From the NCBI GenBank assembly GCA_905199445.1, contig CAJKGK010000001.1:62001-126000 (forward strand): DNA of 64,000 nt, read 5' to 3'. Position numbers and translations under genes: made by a program. Position 1 is the stretch's first letter, and each line of letters begins with the position of its first letter. Under the pieces are notes generated by a model that did no database searches, was not told where the DNA came from, and saw only the letters and a program-made list of their open reading frames with translations. This document shows, in pieces, positions 41,993 through 51,655 of this stretch. Source of the stretch: an uncultured Lachnospiraceae bacterium (lineage in GTDB: Bacteria; Bacillota; Clostridia; Lachnospirales; Lachnospiraceae).

Positions 41993-43105
41993 ATGACACA
42001 TGAAGATATCCTGACCTGGCTGTACACCCTCTCCCCCATTGAGGCAGCCCTGAAAGATTACTATTTACACTATCACCGTCCGCCGCAGCCTTCCATGTTT
42101 CACCAAATCAGCTGCACCCAAATGCCAAAGTTTGACAAAGCCTTTGACAATATTGACACCATCCCGGCCATTACAGCCGCACTGGACGGCCCCCCAGGAA
42201 CATTAAAGCTGGAAATGGATGACACATGGATCCAAAAAGATGAGAATATCTCGATCTGCCGCCATCCCCGGTATTCACCGGTAAATATCCACACCCATAC
42301 ATTTATCGAGATTTCCGTGGTATACCATGGTCAGTGTACCCATCATTTTTATGAAAATCTCCATGATTTGACCGATGGGGAACAACTTGATTTAAAAACC
42401 GGCGATATATGTATTATTCCGCCAAACACCTGCCACAGCATCAGTGTTTTCGATGACAGTATTATCATCAATCTTTTAATTCGGACAAAGCTGATGAAAG
42501 AGACCCTGTCCAGAATTTTATCCAGCAATCACCTGCTTTTTGATTTTTTTGTCCTCACCCTTTACAACAAAGACACCTCGGATTTTATGCTGTTTTCCAC
42601 GGATGCGGATCAACGGATTTTAAATCTTCTTGTGGATATGATGCTGGAAGCCTGTGAGCGGCGTCCTTACTATCAACAGGCTTCTGATTTAATGCTTGGC
42701 TTAATGTTTACCTACCTGCAGCGGGATTTTTCGGACCATATCCGCTTTTCCCGAAATGCAGCCACCGGAATCGGCCATATCCCGCCGATTCTTCAGTACA
42801 TGCATCAGCATTACAACCAAAATGTGGACGAAATTGCCGGACATTTCCATTTGAATACAGCTTACCTAAGCCGCCTGTTCAAAAAGCATACCCACCATAC
42901 AGCCATTGAAACCCTGAAAAAAATCCGCATGGAGGCAGCAAAAGACTTCCTTCTCAATTCCCATATGCCGGTTCAGGATATCAGCCAGACTGTAGGCTAC
43001 AGCGACATCCCATTTTTTATCAGTACCTTTAAAAAATACTATGGCGCCACACCTCTCCAGTACCGCAAAAATGCCCGGTGTCGTGTACCGTCAGACACCC
43101 AATAA
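41993..43105 (+). CDS. AraC family transcriptional regulator
   Basis: 370 residues. The N-terminal cupin-like sensing part has VNIHTHTFIEISVVYHGQC and DICIIPPNTCHSISV (about 100-165). The C-terminal 100 residues carry two helix-turn-helix motifs: VDEIAGHFHLNTAYLSRLFKKHT and PVQDISQTVGYSDIPFFISTFKKYYG followed by TPLQYRK. It probably activates the divergent rhamnosidase gene and perhaps the transporter downstream, in response to a sugar. AAGGAG precedes the ATG. Confidence 0.93.
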   Translation: MTHEDILTWLYTLSPIEAALKDYYLHYHRPPQPSMFHQISCTQMPKFDKAFDNIDTIPAITAALDGPPGTLKLEMDDTWIQKDENISICRHPRYSPVNIHTHTFIEISVVYHGQCTHHFYENLHDLTDGEQLDLKTGDICIIPPNTCHSISVFDDSIIINLLIRTKLMKETLSRILSSNHLLFDFFVLTLYNKDTSDFMLFSTDADQRILNLLVDMMLEACERRPYYQQASDLMLGLMFTYLQRDFSDHIRFSRNAATGIGHIPPILQYMHQHYNQNVDEIAGHFHLNTAYLSRLFKKHTHHTAIETLKKIRMEAAKDFLLNSHMPVQDISQTVGYSDIPFFISTFKKYYGATPLQYRKNARCRVPSDTQ

Positions 43106-43516
43106 TCAACAAAATTTGCCCTGAGTTTATTATAGCTTCAGGGCATTGATTTCTCCACAGAGAGAATTGACTAAAAAATATGGTTTTTTTGATTTTTATA
43201 AATTCAACTTTCAAATCCTGTCATTCAATGTTCTCTTTACAATAAATTTTCCAAATTCATGGACAAGTTTCAAATATTTTTTAATAATCAACACAATCCT
43301 GTCATCATTTTGCACAATTCAGAGATATTCAAAGCGCAGGATTGTATTAATTTGCAGCATTATAATTCTTTTATATCCTTCCAAATAAATATATAATATA
43401 TGCATCACATGGGCACAGCGGCCGCGGCCCAGCAAATATTATAAATCGTAATTTAGCCTTATTTTTTACAACCAACACCTTGTACACAGAAATAAATATA
43501 TGGGAGGATTATAACT
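43106..43516. other. Intergenic region (411 bases) before the sugar importer operon
   Basis: Starts with a hairpin (TGCCCTGA with TCAGGGCA, 43117-43145) that may end the AraC gene. Next comes AT-rich DNA with TATAAT-like boxes (43361-43366 and 43392-43397) lacking good -35 partners, a GC-rich palindrome GGCCGCGGCC near 43420-43429, and TTAGCCT (43453-43459), the reverse of a motif seen at the promoters near 53.4 kb. The importer promoter must lie here but could not be fixed. Confidence 0.45.
43117..43145 (+). terminator. Possible terminator of the AraC-type gene
   Basis: An 8-bp perfect stem with a 13-base AT-rich loop, 11 bases after the stop. No clear T run follows, so the call is weak. 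Confidence 0.4.
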
Positions 43517-45067
43517 ATGAAAAAGAAACTCATCGCAGTCGGCCTGGCAACAACTATGGCACTTTCTTTAGCCGCATGCGGCGGCTCTGGAGATAACGCT
43601 GCACCATCTGACAGCGGCTCATCATCAACCGGTACCCAAAACAATGATTCCAGTGCAGCAGCTTCCGGCGAAGTTACAAAACTGGTCATGACCTTTCCTA
43701 CCTGGACAGGCGCTCCAATCGATACTCTGAAAATTCAGGATGCCATGAATGCGATTACCAGAGATAAGTTAGGTATTGAAATCGAACTTCAGATTACCGA
43801 CTACGCCTCCTATAATCAGAGCATGACTCTGGCTTTATCCGGCGGTGAACAGATTGATATCGCCACATGTACCGGTTTCCCTTATGGCAATGCTATAGCC
43901 CAGGATTATCTTCTGGATCTGGAAGCCGATGATCTGCTTACGACTTACGGTTCAGGCATTATTGAAGCTGTTGGTCAGGAAAATATCGATGCCTGCCGCG
44001 TGGGCGGAGTTTTATACGGATTGCCCAACAATCGTGATATCGCCCAGGGCCGTGGCTGTGCAGCGGTTGCTACAGAATATCTGGACGGCATCGGCTATGA
44101 ATTTGACCACGAGGCCGAGATCGTAAAAATAACACTGGATGAGTTAAATGATATTTATGCTCAGCTTCATGAAAAATATCCGGATCTGGAAGTCTACAGA
44201 CCAACCACAGGTTCTATGAATCAGTTCTCCAATGTGGACTCCCTCGGCGGTAATGTTTTCGGTGTTCTCCTTGATTATGGAAAAGAACTAAAAGTTGAGA
44301 ATCTTTTTACCAGCGATTATTATAAAGAATATTGCGAAAGAATGTACGACTATAATCAAAAAGGATATATCAGTCAGGATGCAGCTACAGATACAACAGC
44401 TGTAGGCGAACTGGTAAAGGCCGGCACACTGATGAGCTATACAACCGGCGGAAAACCTGGTATTAAGGCTCAGGAAACCAGCCTTTGCGGCAGAGATATG
44501 ACCATTTTCCAGACAATGGATGACTTTATCACCTCCTCTGCAATTGCTTCTTTCCCATGGGTAATTCCTGTAACATCTGAAAATCCTCAGGCTGCTATGA
44601 CTTATCTGAATGAACTTTATACCAATGCAGATCTGGCCAACATTTTAGCCTGGGGCATCGAAGGTACCCATTATGTGATTGGTGATGACGGGCTGGCCAC
44701 ATACCCTGACGGTGTAGATGCCTCCAATTCCGGCTGGAATCATTCCATGGGCTGGATGCTTCCCAATCAGTTCCTCTCTCATGTATGGGAAGGCAACGAT
44801 CCTCAGCTTTGGGATAAAATGAAAGCGTTCAACAGTAATGCCATGGTTTCAGCAGCCAGCGGATTTACTTTCGAAACCGCAAATGTTGCCAATGAAATTA
44901 CAGCCGTTCAAAACGCTTATAATGAATTCCAGACAAGTGTGGAATATGGCTTTGTAGATCCTGCCACAGGTATTCAGGAAATGAATGACAAACTCATGAC
45001 AGCTGGGCTTGATAAGATTATCGCAGAAAAACAGCGTCAGCTGGACGAATGGGCTGCAAATAAATAA
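43517..45067 (+). CDS. Solute-binding lipoprotein of a carbohydrate ABC importer (LplA type)
   Basis: 516 residues. A lipoprotein signal peptide MKKKLIAVGLATTMALSLAAC with lipobox LAAC (only the last block is needed) is followed by a Gly/Ser/Asn linker (GGSGDNAAPSDSGSSS) and a family-1 solute-binding fold. C-terminal ~130 residues (from about WNHSMGWMLPNQFLSHVWEG to the end, EKQRQLDEW) are of the DUF3502 type seen in LplA-like proteins for oligosaccharides. Two LplB/LplC permeases follow. GGGAGG lies upstream of the ATG. Confidence 0.94.
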   Translation: MKKKLIAVGLATTMALSLAACGGSGDNAAPSDSGSSSTGTQNNDSSAAASGEVTKLVMTFPTWTGAPIDTLKIQDAMNAITRDKLGIEIELQITDYASYNQSMTLALSGGEQIDIATCTGFPYGNAIAQDYLLDLEADDLLTTYGSGIIEAVGQENIDACRVGGVLYGLPNNRDIAQGRGCAAVATEYLDGIGYEFDHEAEIVKITLDELNDIYAQLHEKYPDLEVYRPTTGSMNQFSNVDSLGGNVFGVLLDYGKELKVENLFTSDYYKEYCERMYDYNQKGYISQDAATDTTAVGELVKAGTLMSYTTGGKPGIKAQETSLCGRDMTIFQTMDDFITSSAIASFPWVIPVTSENPQAAMTYLNELYTNADLANILAWGIEGTHYVIGDDGLATYPDGVDASNSGWNHSMGWMLPNQFLSHVWEGNDPQLWDKMKAFNSNAMVSAASGFTFETANVANEITAVQNAYNEFQTSVEYGFVDPATGIQEMNDKLMTAGLDKIIAEKQRQLDEWAANK

Positions 45068-45100
45068 AATCATTCATTCACCTAAAATGACACATTCACC

Positions 45101-45150
45101 GGGGCTGCCAGTTCAGCAGTTATTGTAAAAATATCCGCTGTGACAGCCCC
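45101..45150 (+). terminator. Intercistronic hairpin between binding protein and permeases
   Basis: GGGGCTG and CAGCCCC pair around a 36-base loop, with TTAAAAT after. It is likely a partial terminator or mRNA-stabilising stem that keeps the binding protein in excess over the permeases. Confidence 0.65.
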
Positions 45151-45183
45151 TTAAAATATGATTCCGAAAGGAGGCCATGGCTT

Positions 45184-46149
45184 ATGGAAAAAGCCGTATC
45201 CAAAAGCAACAAGGTGTATCCGCTGCCCCCAAAAAACAAAATGACCTGGCGTAAATTCAAACGTTTTATTCCCATTTATCTTCTCATGCTTCCAGGTCTT
45301 GCTTATCTGTTTATTAATAATTATATGCCCCTGCCCGGACTTATGGTGGCATTTAAAAAATACAGCGCAGTCAAAGGCATTTACGGCAGCCCCTGGGTTG
45401 GACTGAAAAACTTTGAATATCTTTTTACCACCAGCGATGCCTGGGTCATTACAAGAAATACCATTTGTTATAATATCGCTTTTATTATTATTAATACAAC
45501 CCTGGCCATTGTGGTTGCTATCATTTTAAGCGAACTCACCGGACGGGTAAAAAAATTCTATCAAAGTGCGATTCTTCTCCCAAACCTAATTTCTACCGTT
45601 ATTATCGGATATCTGGTCTTCGCCTTTTTCAGTGTGGAAAATGGATTTATCAACAATACCCTTTTTAAAACTCTGGGTCTTGAACCTGTTGCCTGGTATT
45701 CAGAACCTGAATATTGGCCCTTTATCATCATTTTTGTCAATGCATGGAAAACCGTAGGTTATAACTGCATTATCTATCTTGCCACTTTAATGGGAATCGA
45801 CAAAACCTACTATGAATCCGCAAAAATTGACGGTGCAACAAAGTGGGAGCAAATCCGTCATATCACGCTGCCCCTGTTAAAGCCAACGGTAATTATGCTG
45901 ACATTGATGGCCATCGGACGTATTTTCTACTCTGATTTCGGTCTTTTCTATCAGGTTCCCATGAATCAGGGTGCACTCTACGCCACAACCAATACGATTG
46001 ATACGTATGTTTACAGAGGACTTCTGCAGATGGGTAATATCTCCATGTCCGCCGCTGCCGGTGTTTACCAGTCCATTGTAGGATTTGTTCTTGTTCTGGG
46101 TGCAAACCTGCTTGTACGTAAGTTTGACCGTGAAAACGCATTGATTTAG
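45184..46149 (+). CDS. Carbohydrate ABC importer permease, LplB type
   Basis: 321 residues. Six membrane helices: first IPIYLLMLPGLAYLFIN, others such as AFIIINTTLAIVVAIILS and LLPNLISTVIIGYLVFAFF. The EAA loop that contacts the ATPase is YYESAKIDGATKWEQIRHITLPLLKP (blocks SAKIDGATKWEQ and ITLPLLKP). Belongs to the LplB (polysaccharide) branch of CUT1. No ATPase gene nearby. AAAGGAGG ahead of the ATG; 10 bases before the next permease gene. Confidence 0.95.
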   Translation: MEKAVSKSNKVYPLPPKNKMTWRKFKRFIPIYLLMLPGLAYLFINNYMPLPGLMVAFKKYSAVKGIYGSPWVGLKNFEYLFTTSDAWVITRNTICYNIAFIIINTTLAIVVAIILSELTGRVKKFYQSAILLPNLISTVIIGYLVFAFFSVENGFINNTLFKTLGLEPVAWYSEPEYWPFIIIFVNAWKTVGYNCIIYLATLMGIDKTYYESAKIDGATKWEQIRHITLPLLKPTVIMLTLMAIGRIFYSDFGLFYQVPMNQGALYATTNTIDTYVYRGLLQMGNISMSAAAGVYQSIVGFVLVLGANLLVRKFDRENALI

Positions 46150-46159
46150 GAGGTGCACA

Positions 46160-47059
46160 ATGAAAACGAACGGTGACAAAATATTTAACTTTTTCGGCCA
46201 TATTTTTATGATTATTTTGACGATTATGGCAGTGGTTCCCATTATATTAATGTTTATTTCCTCTTTCACAGACAACAATACATTGCTTCAGAATGGCTAT
46301 TCCTTTATCCCCGAAAAGTGGAGCCTATATGCTTACAGCTGGATTTTTACATCCAACGGTTCCATGATCTTAAAGGCCTATGGAGTATCCATTGTGCTCA
46401 CAGTCATCGGTGTTACCATCAGCCTGGCCATCACCACATGTCTCGCCTATGGTCTGGCAAAGAAAAACCTACCCGGACGGGGTGTGCTTACATTCCTTGT
46501 ATTTTTCACCATGCTGTTTAACGGAGGTCTTGTTCCTACATATATTAATTACACGACAGTATTTCATATCAAAGATACCTTTTTCGGTCTTTTGCTGCCT
46601 TCATTACTGATGAACGCTTTTAATGTCCTTCTCATGAAAAGCTACTTCGTCACAGGTGTCCCCGACGAAATTCTGGAAGCCGCCTATATCGACGGCGCCA
46701 GCGAAGTTCAAACCATGTGGAAGATTGCAATTCCCCTGTCCAAACCAATCGTTACCACTGTGGCCATGTTTGCGGGTATCGCCTACTGGAATGACTGGAA
46801 TAATGGTTATATATATCTTGTAAAGCGAACCGATCTTTACAGTATCCAAAACCTTTTAAATCGCCTGATGCAAAATATACAGGCCCTCACTCAAAATGCC
46901 AGTAACCTGTCCAACGCCGGCGAGGGCCTTGCTCAAATCCCATCGGCGACAGTACGAATGGCCATGGCCGCCCTTGGTATACTGCCTATTATTCTGATTT
47001 ATCCTTTTATTCAGAAAAACTTTGTCAAAGGGATTACATTAGGTGGTGTGAAAGGCTGA
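46160..47059 (+). CDS. Carbohydrate ABC importer permease, LplC/YtcP type
   Basis: 299 residues, six membrane helices (MIILTIMAVVPIILMFISSF first). EAA loop: ILEAAYIDGASEVQTMWKIAIPLSKP (blocks EAAYIDGASE and IAIPLSKP). Typical ending PIILIYPFIQKNFVKGITLGGVKG (block FVKGITLG is the MalG-type hallmark). Partner of the LplB-type permease, same operon; followed by a strong terminator. Confidence 0.95.
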   Translation: MKTNGDKIFNFFGHIFMIILTIMAVVPIILMFISSFTDNNTLLQNGYSFIPEKWSLYAYSWIFTSNGSMILKAYGVSIVLTVIGVTISLAITTCLAYGLAKKNLPGRGVLTFLVFFTMLFNGGLVPTYINYTTVFHIKDTFFGLLLPSLLMNAFNVLLMKSYFVTGVPDEILEAAYIDGASEVQTMWKIAIPLSKPIVTTVAMFAGIAYWNDWNNGYIYLVKRTDLYSIQNLLNRLMQNIQALTQNASNLSNAGEGLAQIPSATVRMAMAALGILPIILIYPFIQKNFVKGITLGGVKG

Positions 47060-47107
47060 TATGCGCAAGAAAATCTCGCAGAACAGATAACGGAAGACAT
47101 AGTAAAA

Positions 47108-47153
47108 GGAGCGAAAGCAAAAAAATCAAAATTTTTGCTTTCGCTCCTTTTTT
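47108..47153. terminator. Bidirectional terminator between importer and response regulator genes
   Basis: A near-perfect 17-bp stem (GGAGCGAAAGCAAAAA with its complement) followed by six T on the plus strand. The T run overlaps the stop codon of the minus-strand response regulator gene. Confidence 0.9.
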
Positions 47154-48750
47154 ATTTTCTAAATTCCCTTGGGGTCATCCCTGTTGCCTTTTTAAACTGT
47201 CTGGAAAAATATGATATATTTTGAAATCCACATGTAATGGCAATATCACGGATACTCATTTCATTTTTGGCCAGAAGCTGTTTGGCCCGGCGAATTCGTT
47301 CCTCAATAATATAATTGGTCAGCGAATATCCTGTTTCTTTTTTAAAAATATGAGACAAATAATCTGTATTCAGATACACAACCGCTGCCAGTGTATCTCT
47401 GTTTAATTCTTCATACAAATGATTTTTAATGTAGTCGCGCACAACAGCCACCACATCGGTGTGATTTTTTCCTGCAGCTACGGTTTCCTCATAAATTTCC
47501 AGGGTCTGCGCAATCCAGCGCTGCATTTCCTTAAATGAAGTAAACGGCGCATCCTCAGAGAGCATAGACAACTGCTCCCTGAAAATTCTGGCGGTTTCTT
47601 CCTGATCCTTTTCTATTGTTTCAAATAGCAGATGGATAAAACTATGGTAAAAACCGATTAATGATTCTCTGCGGGCTGTCCCTGAGGCTTTCAGCTGTTT
47701 CAGATAATCCCTGGTCTGATCTAAAAGTTCATCCGTTTTATTTTGCAGGATTAAATCTGCCCATGCTGCAGAGGGAATCTGAATATTTTCCGCTGCCGTT
47801 TCATTGGAGACAGGACTTGAAAGATCAAAAACATGATTTTCCAGAGCTACATTCTCACGGACCTCCTTCATCAGCATGTTATAGGGCTCGGCAATCTGAG
47901 CCATCGTATATGCACCGTCCGCAACAAAAAAATTAAATGAATACGGGAAATGGGGAACAAAATCTGTCAGAGCAGACACACAGCGGTTCACCACCCCAGG
48001 CTGGTCACGCAAAACCGCCTTATGGGCATTTGAGTCCGGAAGGGGCAGCACATACAAACACTCCGAGATACGGGCCACAACCGGAAGCTCATCCGGGCTG
48101 TAAAAATATTCCCGCGCAATATTTTTCAGTGCAAACTCAAACAAACTTTTATCCGGCATTTCCTGAGCATCCAGATTACACTGAATCAGCAGTAAAATAA
48201 ATGTCCGGCCGGCCTGATCTGCCTTTAATTTTCTATATTTTAGCTCTTCCTCAATTTTATTCTGGGTGTGTGAAATGGTATTGGCCAGCAAATCCTGCCA
48301 GAACTGTTCCATCAAATACAGCTCACTTTCACGCCAATAATCCGCATAAACCGTATTTTGAAGTGCCCGCTTCTGCTTTTCATACTGCTGGGCAGCACGG
48401 TCAATGGCTGTAAGCAAAGGCTCCGCCTCCACAGGTTTTAAAAGATAGTCACTGCTGGAAAGCTTCATTGCCCTGGATATATAATCAAACTTGGCATAAG
48501 CCGTCAGAAAAATACAGGATGTATGCAGCCCCATTTTTCGAATTTCCTCCAGCAAATTCAGTCCGCTCCCCCCTGGCATCTCAATATCACAGACCATCAC
48601 ACCGATTTCATACTGAGCAAAATATTCCAGTGCATGCTTTAAATTGTATGCACAAAAAACCCGCTCAAATCCAGGACGTTTTTCCTCAATTTTCATCCGC
48701 AGACTTTCCACCGTATAATATTCATCATCCACAATTAGCAGATTCATCAT
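47152..48750 (-). CDS. Response regulator with AraC-type output (YesN type)
   Basis: 532 residues. Receiver domain at 1-125 with LLIVDDEYYTVESLR, phosphoacceptor Asp in VMVCDIEMPGGSGL, and Lys in SDYLLKPVEAEPLL. A long middle linker (130-420) separates it from two helix-turn-helix motifs at the C-terminus: LNRDTLAAVVYLNTDYLSHIFKKETG and SIRDIAITCGFQNISYFSRQFKK with TPREFRK. It pairs with the YesM-type kinase 40 bases upstream. Such pairs control sugar-uptake operons in Firmicutes, here probably the adjacent importer. A run of nine G forms its ribosome site. Confidence 0.94.
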   Translation of the reverse strand: MMNLLIVDDEYYTVESLRMKIEEKRPGFERVFCAYNLKHALEYFAQYEIGVMVCDIEMPGGSGLNLLEEIRKMGLHTSCIFLTAYAKFDYISRAMKLSSSDYLLKPVEAEPLLTAIDRAAQQYEKQKRALQNTVYADYWRESELYLMEQFWQDLLANTISHTQNKIEEELKYRKLKADQAGRTFILLLIQCNLDAQEMPDKSLFEFALKNIAREYFYSPDELPVVARISECLYVLPLPDSNAHKAVLRDQPGVVNRCVSALTDFVPHFPYSFNFFVADGAYTMAQIAEPYNMLMKEVRENVALENHVFDLSSPVSNETAAENIQIPSAAWADLILQNKTDELLDQTRDYLKQLKASGTARRESLIGFYHSFIHLLFETIEKDQEETARIFREQLSMLSEDAPFTSFKEMQRWIAQTLEIYEETVAAGKNHTDVVAVVRDYIKNHLYEELNRDTLAAVVYLNTDYLSHIFKKETGYSLTNYIIEERIRRAKQLLAKNEMSIRDIAITCGFQNISYFSRQFKKATGMTPREFRK

Positions 48751-48752
48751 GT

Positions 48753-48761
48753 CCCCCCCCC
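48753..48761 (-). repeat. Nine-G homopolymer in the response regulator ribosome site
   Basis: Nine C on the plus strand (G on the coding strand) end 2 bases before the first ATG of the YesN-type gene, in place of the usual GGAGG. Tract length could vary by slippage. Confidence 0.8.
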
Positions 48762-48790
48762 TATTTTCTTAAATTAACGATCATTCCAAA

Positions 48791-50515
48791 TTAAGCTTTC
48801 CCGTCTTTCTTTTCCCCCTGAAACACAATATACGGAAATACCATATCCACCTGTGCCCCCGCCGACCTACGGTTGCAAAATGAAAAATATGGCTGCTTGT
48901 ACACATGCCTGGCCCGCATAATCACATTGGCAATACCGATATGTTCCCCTTCTTTTTCCAGATAACCATCCAAATCCTGCAAAATATTGAGAATATCTTT
49001 GGAAAAGCCGCTGCCACTATCCCATATGCAAACCTTTACCATTTCCTGCCCATCCCTGATCGTCTTTTCCACCTCTATATGAATTTCCAAAATTTGTCCC
49101 ATGCGCACTTCATACTTTATGGTATTTTCCACAAAATTTAAAAACATCAGCGGAATAACTGTGGCCCTGGTCAAATCATCGGGACAGCTGCACACATAAC
49201 GAATACTATAAGGATAGCGAATTCCCGATAATTCAATATAATTTTCCACCAGCTGCAGTTCCTCCTGCAAAGAAACCGTCTGTCCGGACGAAAGAATAAA
49301 CCGAAGGTGACGGCTTAAATCTTTCAGCATTTTTCTTGCCAGATCAAAATGCCCGGTTTCTGTAAGCTGATAAGTTGTATTCAGACAATTAATCATAAAA
49401 TGAGGTGTAATCTGCTGCTTCAGGTACTGGGCCTCCAAGCGCTGTTTCTGAAGTTTACGTTCATAGACATGAATTTTAAGATCCTCAATCTCAGACACCA
49501 TGTCATTAAATGCGCTGGTCATGTTCTGAAACTCATCCAGCTGATTTGAAACCGGCACATAGGTTTTAAGGTCACCGCTGCGCAGCCGCTCAATGGCATC
49601 GGTCAAAGCACGCACAGGCGTTAAAATCCAACGCTTCATCACGACCACAAAGATCAGCCAGATCAGCCCCAGACCGAAAAAAACAATAATAATGACCTGA
49701 ACCATATCACTTCCATTATTGGAAAACTCACTTTCCGGCACAAGGCTTGTCAGATATAAGGGCGCACTCTCCAGCATTTTAGAAACAGACAGCATCTTCT
49801 GTTCTTCGATCAGTTCCCGTTCATAAGGATTCTTTTTTTCCTCCGGCGGCGTCATCCTCAGTGGTTCCACACCATTTCTTAAAAGTTGTCCATCAGGTGT
49901 CACAAAATACAGACTGCCGTTAGTTTTTCCGTTCTGTGCCAGAAGCTCCAGCAATGTTTCCATACCGGTCCAGGCCCCTACATAGGTTTCTCCAATATGA
50001 AGAACCCTCATAAAATAATAAGCCCCTGCTTCTTTGATTACGGTCCAGTCCGCAAGATTAATCGTTTCATCCTCAATGGCACCTTTAATCCGTTTCTTAA
50101 AATCAATTCCTGTGATTGATGCATTGCCGGAACCAGTAACATAAGTGTCTTTTTCAGGGATATAACAAAAAATCTCATCCATTGTATAGGTTGCCACAGC
50201 ATTTTGCAGACTGTTTCGCAGCTGATAAAGTGCATTAAACCATTCCGTTGTGTTCATATCCATATATTTTAGAGAAATCAGGCTCCCATTATTCGTTGAT
50301 GTGGTATACAAATAAGTTTCGCTGCGCTCCAATACCTCATCCAGATGCTTCTGATAAAGCGCCAGCGTATCTTCTGTGTTACTGTACACTTTTTTCAAAA
50401 GCAACGTATAGGCCGAATAATTATTGTAGGCAACCAGGCCAATCATTAGCACAACCATGGTCAGAAGAAGCAGTACTGATCTGAAACGCAATGAATTTAA
50501 TTTCAGCTTTTTCAT
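48791..50515 (-). CDS. Sensor histidine kinase, YesM type
   Basis: 574 residues. Membrane helix 1 is SVLLLLTMVVLMIGLVAY (about 14-31), then an outer sensing domain to about residue 265, helix 2 MVQVIIIVFFGLGLIWLIFVV, HAMP (to about 345), a coiled linker, the His_kinase domain with the phosphoacceptor His in ITPHFMINCLNTTYQL, and an HATPase end with NFVENTIKYEVRMG (N box) and DSGSGFS (G1). The usual LQ-QI-PHF block is kept. Located between a LacI gene and its response regulator; 20 bases after the LacI gene. Confidence 0.94.
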   Translation of the reverse strand: MKKLKLNSLRFRSVLLLLTMVVLMIGLVAYNNYSAYTLLLKKVYSNTEDTLALYQKHLDEVLERSETYLYTTSTNNGSLISLKYMDMNTTEWFNALYQLRNSLQNAVATYTMDEIFCYIPEKDTYVTGSGNASITGIDFKKRIKGAIEDETINLADWTVIKEAGAYYFMRVLHIGETYVGAWTGMETLLELLAQNGKTNGSLYFVTPDGQLLRNGVEPLRMTPPEEKKNPYERELIEEQKMLSVSKMLESAPLYLTSLVPESEFSNNGSDMVQVIIIVFFGLGLIWLIFVVVMKRWILTPVRALTDAIERLRSGDLKTYVPVSNQLDEFQNMTSAFNDMVSEIEDLKIHVYERKLQKQRLEAQYLKQQITPHFMINCLNTTYQLTETGHFDLARKMLKDLSRHLRFILSSGQTVSLQEELQLVENYIELSGIRYPYSIRYVCSCPDDLTRATVIPLMFLNFVENTIKYEVRMGQILEIHIEVEKTIRDGQEMVKVCIWDSGSGFSKDILNILQDLDGYLEKEGEHIGIANVIMRARHVYKQPYFSFCNRRSAGAQVDMVFPYIVFQGEKKDGKA

Positions 50516-50535
50516 ATGATTTCCCCTACCAAATC

Positions 50536-51543
50536 TTATTTGACCGTACTGGATCGGACAATCAGCTCTGTTCCGATTCTCACATGGCGAAACCTCGCCC
50601 CCGGGTGCTCCATATTATAAATCAGTTCCTCTACACATACAGCCGCCAGCTCCGGCTCAAAGGTATGCACACTGGTCAGCGGCGGCTCTAACAGTGTGGA
50701 AAACGGCTGGTCATCAAAACCGGTAACAGCAATATCTTTTCCCGGGATCTGATGATAACTGCGCATCACACGCATCAGGGAAGCCGCAGCAAAATCATTG
50801 TCACACACAAACGCGGTCGCTTGTGGCTGACTTTCGCCAAACCACTGTGTGATACCACTGATCATATTTTCTGCATCCATAAATTTTTCCTGATCACTGA
50901 CATCCAAAAAATCTGAAAATTCCAGCCCCAGACGCGCGGATCCGTTTTTACATGCCATGAAACGTTCAAGGCCGACATTTCCGCAAAGAGAACGGATATA
51001 GCCGATTTTCCTGTGGCCGAGACCATCCAGATGTTTCAGCACAGAAAAAATCCCATAATAATTATCATGGGAAACCGTAGTCACCGGCAGCTCTTCCAGC
51101 CCATTGCCGGCCACAACAAAGGGAATCCTGCCGTGGCAATACTGCTTCAGCTGTTCGGCCCGCATCCCGCCGCCAAGTAAAATGTAACCGTCTGCAGCGC
51201 TTCTTGGGGGCTGTCCAGGTTCCACAGGCCCAAAGGGTCCTGACGGCGTATAGCCTTTTTTTGTAATTCGTGCAGCTGCTGCATCCACAAACTGAGAATA
51301 ATAGGAAAAAGTATCCTTTGGTGAAGGACTATAACCATAATAAGTATAATCGATGATCTCAATCACACCTTTTGTCTGTGCTCCACTCAGTCTGCTCATA
51401 TCATAACCCCGTTTTCTGGCTTCTGCCAGAATCCGTCCTCTTGTCTCCTCGGAAATTCCAGACTTTCCCCGCAGAGCCACAGAAACCGATGCCGTACTCA
51501 CACCCAGAGCATCTGCCAGTTCCTTCATAGATATTCCTGCCAT
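50536..51543 (-). CDS. LacI family transcriptional repressor
   Basis: 335 residues. N-terminal HTH: SMKELADALGVSTASVSVALRGKSGIS, with the hinge helix after it; the sugar-binding domain follows with EYLILLGGG-like parts, AFVCDNDFAAASLMRVM and the typical ITVTGFDDQPFSTLLEPPLTSV-like block (seen as VTGFDDQPFS and PPLTSVHTFE). ATG 51543 is chosen since GGAGG is 10 bases before it and the longer frame starts inside the leader. Coded with the kinase and response regulator. Confidence 0.95.
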   Translation of the reverse strand: MAGISMKELADALGVSTASVSVALRGKSGISEETRGRILAEARKRGYDMSRLSGAQTKGVIEIIDYTYYGYSPSPKDTFSYYSQFVDAAAARITKKGYTPSGPFGPVEPGQPPRSAADGYILLGGGMRAEQLKQYCHGRIPFVVAGNGLEELPVTTVSHDNYYGIFSVLKHLDGLGHRKIGYIRSLCGNVGLERFMACKNGSARLGLEFSDFLDVSDQEKFMDAENMISGITQWFGESQPQATAFVCDNDFAAASLMRVMRSYHQIPGKDIAVTGFDDQPFSTLLEPPLTSVHTFEPELAAVCVEELIYNMEHPGARFRHVRIGTELIVRSSTVK

Positions 51544-51655
51544 AAAGCGCCTGCCTCCTTCATACTGGGATATATGAAAGCTGCCGCATAAAGCGGTCAA
51601 CAGAATAAGTACCACTGTAGACGCCTGACGCGGCAGCACCGTTTTATCTTTTTAA

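Noticed and set aside
43410..43432. GC-rich palindrome GGCCGCGGCC as a mobile-element end or attachment site
   Set aside because: No matching copy, target duplication or transposase nearby; left as a curiosity of the spacer.
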